Source: Cyclospora cayetanensis
Taxonomy: Eukaryota > Apicomplexa > Conoidasida > Eucoccidiorida > Eimeriidae
Assembly: GCF_002999335.1 (NCBI RefSeq)
Contig: NW_020312754.1
Coordinates: 1 to 64,000, forward strand
Direction of reading: 5' to 3'
Length of the DNA stretch: 64,000 nucleotides
The notes under the pieces are model-generated. The model was not told the origin of the DNA and searched no databases. It was given only the letters and a program-made list of their open reading frames with translations. Positions 1-12,100 of the stretch are shown piece after piece. How positions within the stretch are numbered: the stretch's first letter is position 1; every line of letters starts with the position of its first letter. The translations under genes were made by a program, and so were the position numbers.

Positions 1-2704
1 CTCAGGTGGAGAGGAGCGCAGGCAATTCTCTCAGGCGTCAATAGCCGTTTTTCGCCATCGATATCCCCGAAAGTTGAAGGTGTAGTAGACCTATCGATTG
101 TGGCCTCCTATCAATGTTTACAAGCACTATGAATTGATATGGACTTTGCAGCGCAGGCAAGTGGTCCATGGGGAAGCGAAGGGCGCACAGGGAACCATAA
201 AAGCTCTCGATTCTACAACAGTTTAGCACCAAAGACAAAGGAAAAGGTAATTTTCTAGTCGAATGATGCGGGCAACTCCGGCCTCAGTGGTCGACGAAAA
301 ACGGTTTGTTCCCTGATGGAGAATTTGTGGCTTTGTTTGGCTAACATGGTTGTCGCCATGGGCGGCAACACCCGAGCTCCTTGGTAATTATCCTTTCCTA
401 GCACACGTTCTGCCCAAAACGTCTGCTTTTATCGTTGGGCATTTATGTAAAGGTTCCTGGTTATTATGGTCCCGGTGGTTTGTGCACTCAGATACATGCA
501 CAGGCACTAAAAGATTTGTAGTCCTCACCTCAGTCCTTTTGCCTCCTTGGTGCATCGAAATCGAGTATAGTGCATGGACCTGTGAATGCGTCGACAGACT
601 GCTCTACAGGACGTAAAGGAGCGTCTGAGCTAGTGATGACGAAAATAGCAAGGGGCCTACACATTTCAGAGCGTTGACGACAGCGAGCCATCGCTCCGCT
701 GTGGTGGTGTCGGTTTGGTCTTTCTTTCGTTGTTGGCTCGTGCGTGTGTCTCTCTTTTTGTGGACTTTACTTTACTCATTAATGCACGTATTTGCCATTG
801 CCTTTGCACTATTCTCGCGTTTCTGCGTGCCTGGGGAGTTCCGATGGGCGGGAAATCTGCCGCTGCGCTGCAGGTAGCTGATCCCGATGTACAAAAAAGA
901 ATCACGAAGGCGCATATTCTGAAAATTCAGAGGGGTTAAGGCTGTACTGGGGCAAGCTAAGCCTCCCAAATTTCTAGTACAGTGCTCTATTTAACAAGAA
1001 TTAGGAAAGAATTGACAATGATTTTGTCTGTCCGTGTACCTTTGCAGCTACTCGCATCCTAGCTGTCCCACTCTCCTCGCGTCGGAGACTGTGGAAAACG
1101 CAAGTGGGGAGCAGCGAAAGCTATTTTACAAAATTCTTGATAGCTACTTATCAAGTTTGTGTTGAGTCTGGAGTCAAGTGTGTCCCTACGAGGCATTGGA
1201 GCGCTTCACCGCAAGGCTGCGAAGAGTGCTCCGGTTTGTGGAGCTTCTTTAAGCAAATCCCTTCATTGCATATAGTTCCATGCTCTTCACATAGGTGGAT
1301 ACAACAGCTGGAGCTGAAGGGGAAATGGTGTTGTGCTTCTCACTAAATTTGAGGGATCTGGTGCTGCGGAGTCTTCAGCATGCGCTCTTCTCTCTAAGAA
1401 TAGGGTCACGCGAGCTTAAGTGGTGGCTCCAGCAAGCCGCATTCAAGGCAATGTATTGCGCTCACTTGTCCTTTGTGAGCATTTTAGCTCGTGGAAGCAG
1501 GTTCTCAATCTTTTTGGGGCCTTGGGATATGCCTAAGCGCCTCCTGGTTGAACTGTTGGTGCAACAATAGACATTATCTAAAGCAAACCAACTTCTAAGT
1601 AACCGCCGTTTCTCAGTCCCCCGATATTTGGAGACTATTAATGCATCAGAAGGATGCCGATCAGAGCTGCGGTATGAGTGGCATCCTTTGGGTTACAAAG
1701 AGAGGGAGGCGCTCACCCGAAACCTTAAATGCTAGCCAGCGCTCTAGAATCATACTGATTAAGGCTTCTGTTTTTTTTGCGATACATGTTCCACGTTTTG
1801 CCTCGATGAGCTGCGCTTCGGCGTTCGGAAGTGCAGGGTGTCGCTCTTTCAGGGAACAGTGTGCCAGTGTTGCGTGTAGGAACCTTTCAAACCTTCGCAC
1901 CAATTGGATGTTTCACTGATTGCTTGCATTGCCTGGAAGAATTTTATATAAATGCGCCTGTTGACAGATGCCTTAAGGCGTTGCCAGTGTATTGCTGGAA
2001 ACGACTTTCCCAGTGACAAGAAGTGCACGTGTGAGCTGCCTGCAAGTACATGTTTTGCAGCAGTCCCATGATCCATAGGTGGCCTTTCCACACTTTTTAC
2101 AGTTCTCTGATGGCATCGAAGCACACACACTAGTGGCACTGTCCCACAGAGGCCTATAGCATCTCTCGCGAGCACCAACTTAAGTGGGTAATGGCCGATG
2201 AAGCGGATACTTATTCTTCAGCTGTAATCTAAGGAAGTGCAAACGTCCAGCTGCAGGCTTTGGGGTCATATATTAGGCCGATGGAGGCTTAAGAGCTTGT
2301 AGCCAGAGTTGAAATAAAGCGTGCTAGGTTCGTTGTGGAAGGTGGACTGCCTTTCATCAAAACAATGGAGCAGCTGTAAAGGAACTTTTGTAGGGAGGCA
2401 CTGCATTCATTAGCACTCACATGCTTGTGTATTCCTCCCCTATTTCTCCTAATCCTAGCTTGATCAATTAGGCAAATGCAGGATATAGGGTTAGCGAAGG
2501 CTAAAAAGCTTTCTTATGTCCTCCAGCTTTGGCATGCGCATGCAGCTCGGTGCCTAGTCTGATACCCCTGCAGATTTTGGACTGGCTACACTGAAACCTT
2601 TGTAGCTCCAGCACGAAGGGTACTTGCTTACAAGCGTATTTTTTTCCTAATGCAATTTAGTAAAGCAGCACTTTCAATAGCAACTTCGCTCGAGCCATGA
2701 GGAC
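1..2704. other. No supported gene (window start to LRR gene)
   Basis: About 2.7 kb of mixed-composition DNA with no long open frame, no recognisable domain and no large tandem repeat. A short ORF at 844-939 starts with Met-Gly-Gly and has a CAG|GTAGCT donor-like site soon after its start. It could be a first exon with an N-myristoylation signal, but I could not find a continuing exon. The region may hold 5' sequence of the LRR gene or the end of a gene lying before the window. Confidence 0.4.
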
Positions 2705-4680
2705 ATGGAATCCCGGTACCTGAGCGCCTCGGAGAGGGCAGACAATCTGTTGGAGAGTTTTGCGAATGGCTTCTCATTTCTCTATCCAAAATGCTACGCA
2801 GATCTAAGTGTTCACAAAGAATCCGCCGGAAAAAAGGCCTTCGGGCCTTTATTTAGCCCCCTGTTGGCTTGGCTCGGGGACGGCTCCGGGGGAGTGACCT
2901 CGCAAACCCTGGCAAGACTTGCTGAATCTCTTCGCCTCGGAAAGCTTAGAGGGTTCCATGGGGAAATTGATTTGTCGAGAAACTCTATTTCTGATATAGA
3001 CCTCGTGCCACTTTTGCAGGCCCTCAGAACCGTGCACTGCGTTACGGGTGGGGTTCAAGATGGGACGGTTCTAAGCGCACGGGAATTTGAAAAGGAGAAA
3101 TAGGAGTCTGTTCAGTAGCCAAAAGCTTTTAAAGCTCGTGTAAACTTCACAGTCAACTGACTGGTCAAATGTCCATGTTGCTTTCCCCGTGCAGGCCTCC
3201 GATTACGAGACACTTGGATAGGCGATGCCTCAGCTCCCCTCTTAGCAAGTATCCTGAAAGAGAGGTCCTCATTTTTGTCTCTAGATGTATCTGGTACCAA
3301 CCTTACGGATGTCGGGGTCATACGGCTATGCCAGGTAGCCAATGTCTCGGCTGAGCTACTCAGCGTCTGTTAGATAGTTTTTGGTCCCCTCTCCCCTATC
3401 AAGCCTCCTGTTAGAGTTATCGATTTGCTGCGTTCAAGGGATGCACAGACCGTCGCATGCTAAGATAAATATTGATTATGCACCAAGTGCCGCCTTCAGG
3501 CGACCCGGGTACACCGCTCAGTCAAGCGTCTGTCCCTTCCGAAGCTAAGGCAAAGGGGTCTCTTCGCTGTCATCGCCGTAATCCAGCAGTGTCCTTTCTT
3601 AGACGTACTGGAATTTGGCATTCACGAAAATGTCAGCTCGTTGGAGGCCCCTGGGGGCCTCTGCGAGCCGGATGGACCTATGCCGAGCGCAGCAGGAGTC
3701 GTACCCAAAAAATTGTTGGGAAGCCGGAAGAACATGCATGTACCCACACAGGAGGAAGATGATGCAAGAAGTTTGAAAGACAGCGAGGAGGGAAGCTCTG
3801 GACTGCCTTTTACTGGGGTTGAAGTGACACGCCAAGCCAAATACATTGAGGTACGCAGATCTCACATAGGAGTCCAGCTAGGAGTATTCGCCTGCTGGTA
3901 TCTGCAGGCGTTTGCTCGGGGGCTCAGCGGAGAAACGCTATGGCATCATGGAGAGAGGAGTAGTTTTTCTAGAGGGCAGCCTTGCCTGTCGCCGGAGAGC
4001 AGAGAGGGGTGCTTAGGATGCTCGCCAATAGTTGGCTTCTTTTGAGGCTTGAGGCGCATGATTTGCGTCTTTAGATGCATGATAGGGCATCTGCTAGTGT
4101 CTGCAGGAGTTGAGGGAGGTGCTGGAAAAGCTGTTTGGGATTTACGAGAACAAGCCAAGCCTTAGGATCAACTTGACTGGTGGGGGCGTGGAGGATTTTC
4201 GCCTTCGTCATGTTGGACTGGCCTTCGAGCAATTAGCCAAAGAGAGAGAGCTCGCTCTGGAGAAAAATGCCAAAAGCCAAGACAATACAATATTGAGTCA
4301 AGATGATGGAGAAGGTAAGGCTATGGGCTCTTCTTCCGCCTGTTACATCCTGCTTAAGCTTTTTGGTGGATGAGAATGAGTTCAGGGGTGTTGCTTTAGT
4401 TTGGGCTACTACGTTTGCCAGTTTTACCGCGATTTCTTTAGGTCTGCTGCACTTTTTGTTGTGAAGCGTAGACGTTTCTACACTGCTGCTCTGTGTGTTT
4501 GCTTCCGAAGCACCCATGCCCCCTGTGCCTCTGCGCGTCTACGTCTCCTCGGTGCTGGAGCAACGGCTGACTCAGGCATTGATGCGGTTAGTTGCAGCAA
4601 AGAAAGAGCTGCCGTGGTGTGTTGATACACCTCAGAAGGAGATGGCCTTTGTAGCCAACGAGCTGTATGAGGGCACATAA
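2705..4680 (+). CDS. Leucine-rich-repeat protein, 5 exons
   Basis: The exon model is 2705-3047, 3195-3334, 3500-3850, 4107-4314 and 4511-4680, giving 403 residues with phases that fit at every junction. Successive repeats read as LRR strands: IDLSRNSISD near residue 98, LRLRDTWIGDAS across the exon 1/2 join, FLSLDVSGTNLTDVG, VKRLSLPKLRQRGL, FLDVLEFGIHENV and, in exon 4, LRINLTGGGVEDF. A polar insert rich in Glu, Asp and Ser separates the last two. The repeats fit the RNase-inhibitor type of LRR, which usually forms a protein-binding solenoid. No signal peptide or membrane segment is seen, so a cytosolic or cytoskeletal scaffold role is likely but not shown. The start is the first ATG in frame. 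An upstream exon cannot be excluded, and the exon 1 donor (GTGGGG) is weak. Confidence 0.65.
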
Positions 4681-6115
4681 GGCGGTCTCTGGTGGTTCCG
4701 CTACAAGCAAGCGACAAGCCATCTTTATTTCATAAAAGTTTCAAGGGAAGTGGGGCGTATGTAAACCTCATGACACGACAAGCCCCCATGTGCTTCCCAC
4801 TTCGTTTTACACGCCTCCAAGATCGGGGTCAGGGAAGCATAGAGCATAAGAACCAATAGGCCCTAAATCCACTTGCATCTTAAGCCCTATGGCGAAACCG
4901 CAAGCGTTCATCAAGTTGGCTCCATCCCAGCACCAATGGCGCGACAAACAATGAACTGAAAGCGGAAAAAACGAACGAAGCAGTCCCCCTTTGCCCTCCC
5001 GCTATTTGGTTCGGCTGTAGCCCATTCAGGTAACCTCTCTAGCAACGAGCTCAGAACGACTGTCTTTCAGGTCTGAACACATTGCAGACGACTGGCTATC
5101 TAGGATGACCAGATACATGTGTGCGACTAAGGTTTGTTGCGGTTTCTTAATTAGCTAGTTTGCCTCTGGATTTTACAAGAATCTTCCCAGACATCGCGCT
5201 GCCAAAGGGCAGTTGCGGGAGCGCCTGCACATTGCGTGTCGTGAGATCCTGGCAGTCAGGGGTATGTGCCTTTGTCCTCATGATTTCTCGATGCTGTCCT
5301 CATTAGAATCCGACATTTAAGGGCATTATTTCCTCCTAAATCCAAAAAGAGAGGATGGCAGGGGGTCAATTTTCCACCTTCTGCCCCCAGGTGTGGAACC
5401 ATGACAGGGGGCCCCCTAGAAGGCAAACCGGTCTGCGCTGCGCCACAGTGTCTGCTGCCATGTTGAAAGTGCCACTGTAGTCAACTCTGCTTCTTTTCTT
5501 GAGATAATCGAACTCAATTGTGTACTCTCTGCACGGAGAGACGCTCTATTTCCTTTCCTCCATGCGAATCACGCCAGTGCCGCTGCCAGTTCAGCTGCAA
5601 CAAACCGCTGTGGCAACCCACCGATCTGCGGGGCCCCTTTCCCTCCCTGTCTTTGCTACCCCGCTACAAGCGCAGCGCAAGCAACCTCCAGTGCGACGAG
5701 AAGAGAAGCATCAAACACTCGTAGAGCCAGCGGCAGCCTCTGATCGGCGCACAGTGCTTCCGCTGCTCCAAAACAGCAACACGCAGATCTCCTTCCCCCA
5801 CTTCTTGCTACTTGCACTCTGAAGTCGTTCTTTACAGACGAGCGGGGAGTCATCGTGCATGCAGGCGCTCTGGCGACCTGCTGACGGCGGGCAACGCAGG
5901 GGCCCCCCGCGGGGGCCCCCCTAAGACACGGATTACAGAGACATTGCGCCGAGCTGCAGACAGCTGCGCCGGACGCTGCAGATCGGATTCCGCCGGCTTT
6001 ACTCGAAGAGGCACGATAGGTGCTCCGACGGCAATCGCACCGTCCAGTGCTGCAGCACACCAGGCGGCAGGAGCGCTGCACAGAGCCGCACGCTCATACA
6101 CAGAAACGTTGAATC
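4681..6115. other. Intergenic region upstream of the FAM135-like gene
   Basis: No exon with family similarity is seen here. A 100-codon open frame at 5520-5822 has no recognisable domain and no splice path into the next gene, so I treat it as leader or spacer. A GC palindrome of the dispersed GGGGCCCC family lies at about 5899-5921, and a shorter one at about 5407-5416. Confidence 0.4.
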
Positions 6116-9100
6116 ATGGCGTTTCATGCTGTTTTTGAGCTCTGCATGCAATTTACTTCTTTCAGAAATGTGGACCTGCTGCATCAGGGAACGTACCGTA
6201 TTGAATCCCAGGTGTACGTACACCCCGAAACGGAGATCCTGTATCCGACGGAGGCCGAACCAGAAGGAAGCTCCGTTTCTTCGGCAGCTGCTCCTGCCTC
6301 TGCTTCCGCCGCCAGCCTGAGCCAGCAGCCCTCCAAGCAGCAGCAAGAGCCTGGAGTGTCAACTTCTTCCGTTCCGACGAGAGGCGTCTCAGGGATAGGC
6401 GCGGAGCGGAACGGCAGCGTTGCCGTGCTGCAGGGACCCCCTTCTTTCGTACTGCACAATGTGGCAGCCCAATGGGGGGAATCGGCTGTCGCCGCAGTTC
6501 CTTGTGTTCATTTTGCATCGGCAGCCTCAACAGCGAGTGGCAAGGCGGGTCGGTGCTCGGCAGGCGTTGGCACATTGGGGGGGGGCCCCCCAAGAGGCCC
6601 TCTGGGGGGGCCCCTCTTATGCCCTGGGGAAGGGGACATACACCCGGAGCGAAATGCATTCGCCAGCAAGCCCTTTTACATCAAGTATTCAGATGAACAG
6701 GTATTCCCTGGGGCAGCACGCCAATAAGCGCGAGAGTCTGTGGGATGCTCAGCAAGGCGGCAGAGGGGTGACGCACAGAGTCGCTGTGAAGCACACGCTG
6801 GATCGGGGGATGCATAGCGTTTCTGAACTGCTTCATTTTTAGCACTGTAGGTCGATCGCAGGTGCCTCCAAAGGCTGCAACACGCATGGCTGCGCTGCAG
6901 CTGCTGTATTTTTCGCGCGAATGTGTGCAGGTCGATTTATCGCAAGTTGTCACGTACCGTCTAGAGATGCCCTTTGCCTCTCTCGCCGCGCTGCAGTCTG
7001 CAGCATGCGTGCTGCAGCTGCTACTTTTGTACACTCCAGGCAGTCCAGCCGCGGCAGCCTCAGGAAGCGCCGCCAAGGCTGACTGCTGCACGTACAGCAG
7101 CAGCGAGATGGAGGTGTCGGAGGCGGCCAGGAGATCGCAGCAGCAGCACCGACAACAAGTGCATCGTGCACTTGCAGAAGGCTCGACTGAAAGCGAGAAA
7201 ATTGTGGGTCAGAGTGACGAGAAGGCATCTGCGTCAGCAGATCAGCATATCACCAACAAATCACAGCCTCCGCAGAGGCAGAAGCCGCCTGGAAACGAAG
7301 AAAAGAAGGCACGAGCAAACTACCCCACTGCAATAGCCGGCCGATGGCTGTTGCTCAGAAACCTCTTTAAAGGTCAGTATCTCCTCCTAAGACTGCCGTC
7401 TCGGGCTGAATACGAGCGTTGTTGCGTCTCTGCTGATATCCAACTTGCTGCAGAGCAAGAGGCGATGGAGGCACCCAACTGAGCAATCCTGCCTGTGCGT
7501 TGAGTTCCCCCTTCCTTGTGTGTCTAGGCATCTTCTCTTACATCCCAGTTGTTTTTGAAGGCAGCTCGAGCAGCCTCCTGGAGGTGTGTCTCCACGCAAG
7601 ACTTTAGCTGGCGGAAGGCGTGCTTCTAAGCCGCTTCTAAGCCGCTTCTAAGCTGCTGCTGCTGCTTGGCTCCCGTTTTGCGAGCCGTTTCTCATGCTGT
7701 GCGCGTATGAAAGTGCGTCTTCTGTTGCCCCCTTCGCCTTTCATAACAACCTGCTTCTCCCGCTGTGCTTCTTGACGCGGCTCCTAGCACACCCCTTGGA
7801 CGCAAGTTGTTTTTTTGGCTGCCTCGCTCGCTCTGTTTCTCCGCTTGCTGCAGGCAGTCGTATGTGCGTGTCTTCTGGATGTGAAGATGCGGCTCCGGCC
7901 TGAGCTTCCTGCTGCCGACGGGGGAAGTCTCTCCGCTCTCCTGGCTCCTCAAAAGACACTTGCGGAACGAGCTTATGCAACGGCAGTCCAACGCACACGT
8001 GCAGTCAACGCTGCAGCTACCCGCGCTGCTGCAGCTGCAGATCCTGCCGCTGGAGTGCAGGAAGAAGAGGAGGGCCGGCTGGAGGACTGCCTGTGGGGAT
8101 TCTACGAGCAAGAGCTCTGTCAGCAACAGCAGCAGCAACAGCAGCAGCAACAGCAGCAACCGCAGCAGCAACAGCAGCAGCAGAAGCAGCTGCTGCTGCG
8201 AAGTCAACGGGTACGGATCATGAGGAGAAGCAGGGGGGAGGAGGGGCCTCTACTGGAGGGGCATCAAGGAGACTGGTTAATTAGCTCTTCCTTACACGCA
8301 TTCCTGCTGGCTGCAGGCAGACGCCTGTGTCAGGAAGACTCCGCTGCTGCAGCTGCAGCCGCAGCCTCACTTGAGCACTGCAAGCGGCAGCAGCAGCAGC
8401 AACTACTAGAGCCGCAGCAGCAGCAACTACTAGAGCCGCAGCAGCAGCAACTACTAGAGCCGCAGCAGCAGCAACTACTAGAGCAGCAGCAGCAGCAACT
8501 ACTAGAGCAGCAGCAGCAACACGCAGCAGCAGCAGAGCTAGTGGCGTGCGCTGCTGCACTTCATTTGGTGTATCTGCGGAGTCTCATAGAGGCCAACATG
8601 CGTCTGGTGCTGCATTCTCGCGCAATCACGAAGGCATGTCTGCCAAAGCCACAGCGGCTCCTGTTATCGCCGCTGCTGCAACAGCAGGATCTGTTGCTAC
8701 CAGGAGGCTTTATATTGCCGCTGAGCACGATAGTAGGCACTGGCCATGGTAGTTGTGCCACTGCTGCTGCTGCTAATCCTGCTGCTGCTGCTGCTGACGC
8801 GAGGGTCGCTAACGCAGCGTCAGCAGCAAATCCAGCAACTATGCAGCTTGTGGAAGTCTGCATGCCATCGCCTCCGTCCCCCTTGCTGCGGAGAGCGTCC
8901 AACACACGCACCAAAAAGTGCAGCCTTTCGAAGAGCCAACGCAGCAAGAGAGCAGCCGTTTGGCTGCCTCAATTGACCTCTCGCGTTTCCCTTCCGTGTA
9001 CTGCTGAGGATCTATGCAGCGCCTTGTCTTCGGTGAGGAGCTTCTTTGGTGTCTCTCTGTCTCTCTCTCCCTTTGCCGCTGCTGCGGCTGCAGGGGCGAC

Positions 9101-12100
9101 CGCTCCCTCAGAGGAGGGTGCTGTCTACTGCACAGCATCAGAGGTGGCATAGCAGCTGTTTTGCGCTTGCGAATGGCGCACAGGATATACACGAGCTTGC
9201 TGGACAGCACTATGGAGCCTGGCAGCGGCTCTGCTGCTCGCTCTGCCAATCGCAGCGAGGTAAGGTGGAAGAGCGTCACACTGGGAGCCGTAATGCCTCC
9301 CGTGACAAAATGCTGCATGCTCTCGAATGCGCTGCTCGAGGAGCACCGCAAAAAAGGCGTTTGGGCTGATGCAACCCACCATGCATTGCACATGCGGAAT
9401 GCGAAGAGAAAGAAAGCCGCTGCTGCGCTCCGTGACTCTCTCTGTCTCTCTCTCTCTCCTCAGCTTTGGTTGCCTTTCTGCGCGTGGAGTGGGAAAGACA
9501 ATTCTGTCAAGGCTTGGCTCCTTTCATTCTCCACCGCACTCTTCCGGCGACGGCAGCTGCCGTCGCAGCCACGCATCATCGCATGCATCCGCAAAAAGCC
9601 CAGCAGCAAGAACGTGAGAGAGCCTCCAGCGAAAATGCCTCACCAGCTGCGGAGGAGCATACCCGCGCACTAGAAGATCTCGCAGTTTTAGGAGTAATTG
9701 GAGATCATCGTATAGGAATGCAAAGAGCAAAACGACTTCTGCAAGTTCTCAGAACGCGAGTGGAGCCGCAGCAACTGGCTGTAAGCTTTTTGGCGATGCT
9801 GTTGTTGCTGCTGTTGCTGGTGTTGCTGTTGCTAGTGTTGCTGTTGCTAGTGTTGCTGTTGCTAGTGTTGCTGTTGCTAGTGTTGTTGCTGTTGCTAGTG
9901 TTGCTGTTGCTAGTGTTGTTGCTGTTGCTAGTGTTGTTGCTGTTGCTAGTGTTGCTGTTGCTAGTGTTGCTGTTGCTAGTGTTGCTGTTGTTAGTGTTGC
10001 TGTTGCTAGTGTTGTTGCTGTTGCTAGTGTTGCTGTTGCTAGTGTTGCTGTTGCTAGTGTTGTTGTTGCTAGTGTTGTTGCTGTTGCTAGTGTTGTTGCT
10101 GTTGCTAGTGTTGTTGTTGTTGCTAGTGTTGTTGCTGCTATTGCTGCGAAGACAGTGGCTGTGGCTCTGTATCCCTCTACCCTTTTTGCTCCTCAGGAAG
10201 ACTGGCGTAAAGCTCTGAACCTTCTTGACAGCCGTCTCTTGGATGTTGTGGATAACAAACTGTGAGAGAGGCCTCTCGAAAACTGCCAATTTTCTTGTCT
10301 TGCCCCCCTGTCGCTGCTGAACTTACTTGAGCACATCTCTTGTTGCTGCTGCTGCTGCTGGCTGTGTGAAGGGCCTCTCTCTGCGCGTAGCAAGCCTTTA
10401 TTTTCGTACCGTTGAGCCGTGTCTTTCTGCCCCTGCTGCTCTCTCTGTGTTGCCGCTTTCCTACTCTGCATAAGTCCACTACTGGATTTTTTTCTCCCCA
10501 CACTGCCTCTTGATACAATCACGCGCTGCCTTCGCGGTCTGACTTGGGGTGGATAGTCCTCGCAACTGGCAGCGGCATTAGCAACAGCAGTAGAAGCACT
10601 TGTATTTGAGTGTATGTATGTGTGTGTATGGAGGTATGTATGTGTATGTATGTATCTATGTGTATGGAGGTATGTGTGTGTATGGAGGTATGTATGTGTA
10701 TGTATGTATCTATGTGTATGGAGGTATGTGTGTGTATGTATGTGTGTGTATGGATGTATGTATGTGTATGTATGTATGTGTGTGTGTGTGTGTATGTATG
10801 TATGTGTGTGTATGGATGTATGTGTATGGATGTATGTGTGTGTATGGATGTATGTGTGTGTATGTATGTGTGTGTATGGATGTATATCTGTGTGTATGGA
10901 TGTATATCTGTGTGCATGCATGTATATCTGTGTGCATGCATGTATATCTGTGTGCATGCATGTATATCTGTGTGCATGCATATATATATTATGTATGTAT
11001 GCTTGTACGCATGTATGTACGTGGATGTCTGCCTGCCTGCCTGCCTGTTTGTGTGTATGCATGTATGTGTGTGCAGCACCATTGCGGCTGCTGATTTCCC
11101 AATTTTCTTTGAAGAGACGTACTGCGGCTGTCTGGACGCTGCTGCGAATGGGAGAAAAGGCTGCAAGTCTTGGTGTAGCCGTCGCTGGTGTCATCAAGGA
11201 GCCGCTGGAATCATCGGATACAGCCCTCTTGCTGCTGCGAACGCTGGCTATCTGCCGCTTAGGGTGCAAGGGTCCTTAACAGATATGCCAAGCTTTCCCT
11301 CAGAGAGGAAAGCCGTTCATCTGTTTGTTCTCGTTCATGGATTTCAAGGTGGGAAAGAAGAGCAATCTGAGTTTCAACTTTTTCGACTGCTGTTTCCCTC
11401 CACGCTACCTCTGCGTCTCTCCCCCTGCAGGCTTGTCTCTGCATGCTTTTTCCAGCCTCCTTTAAGCTGCAACACCCCAGGCCCCTAAGTGTACAATATG
11501 CAAATGCCGCATTCTCTTGGTCTGCTAGTCTGTTTGTCTGTCTGTTTGTCTGACTGTTTGTCTGACTGTTTGTCTGACTGCTTGTCTGTCTGCTTGTCTA
11601 TCTGCTTGTCTGACTGCTTGTCTATTTGTCTGCTAGTCTATTTGTCTGCTAGTCTGCTGGTCTATTTGTCTGTCTGTCTGTCTGCTTGTCTGTCTCCTTG
11701 TCTGTCTCCTTGTCTGTCTGTTCGTCTATTTGTCTGCTAGTCTCTTTGTCTGTCGTCTGACTGCTCATCTGTCTGCTAGTCTGTCTGTTTGTCTATTTTT
11801 CTGTCTGCTTGTCTGCTTGTCTGTCTGCTTGTCTGTCTGTTTGCCTTTCTGTGCTCTCTCCCTGGAGCTAACGGTCTTGACTCTGTGCGGGTGCCGCATC
11901 AGCGTGTATCCCCCGCCTATCGCTTTGTTGCCTCGGCTGCGTTTCAAGTCGATATTTGACTCCCCCAATTATCCTGCACTCCTCTTTCTCTTTGCCCTCC
12001 ACAGTCCGTGTGTCGATCCTTGGCCCTTCTCTCCCTCCATCCCGCTGCCGAGTTAGCAGTGTGCTGTGGAGACTAAGGTGTTTTTCTGCCGTCTGCTGCT

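Noticed and set aside
844..939. Short ORF starting MGGKSAAALQ with a donor-like site
   Set aside because: No downstream exon could be connected and no domain is visible; too short to claim.
5520..5822. 100-codon frame upstream of FAM135 considered as its first exon
   Set aside because: The family N-terminus starts exactly at the ATG at 6116, and no donor-acceptor pair joins the two in frame.
9705..10289. Minus-strand Asn/Ser/Thr repeat protein
   Set aside because: It is the reverse reading of the TTGCTA intron repeat; splice sites and phase on the + strand explain the region.
10610..11094. Long Tyr/Val/Cys-rich or His/Thr-rich open frames on both strands
   Set aside because: They are translations of the GTAT microsatellite inside an intron; no stop occurs only because the unit lacks stop trinucleotides in those frames.
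11489..12056. Leu/Ser/Cys-rich open frame
   Set aside because: Product of the TGTC repeat within FAM135-like intron 7.
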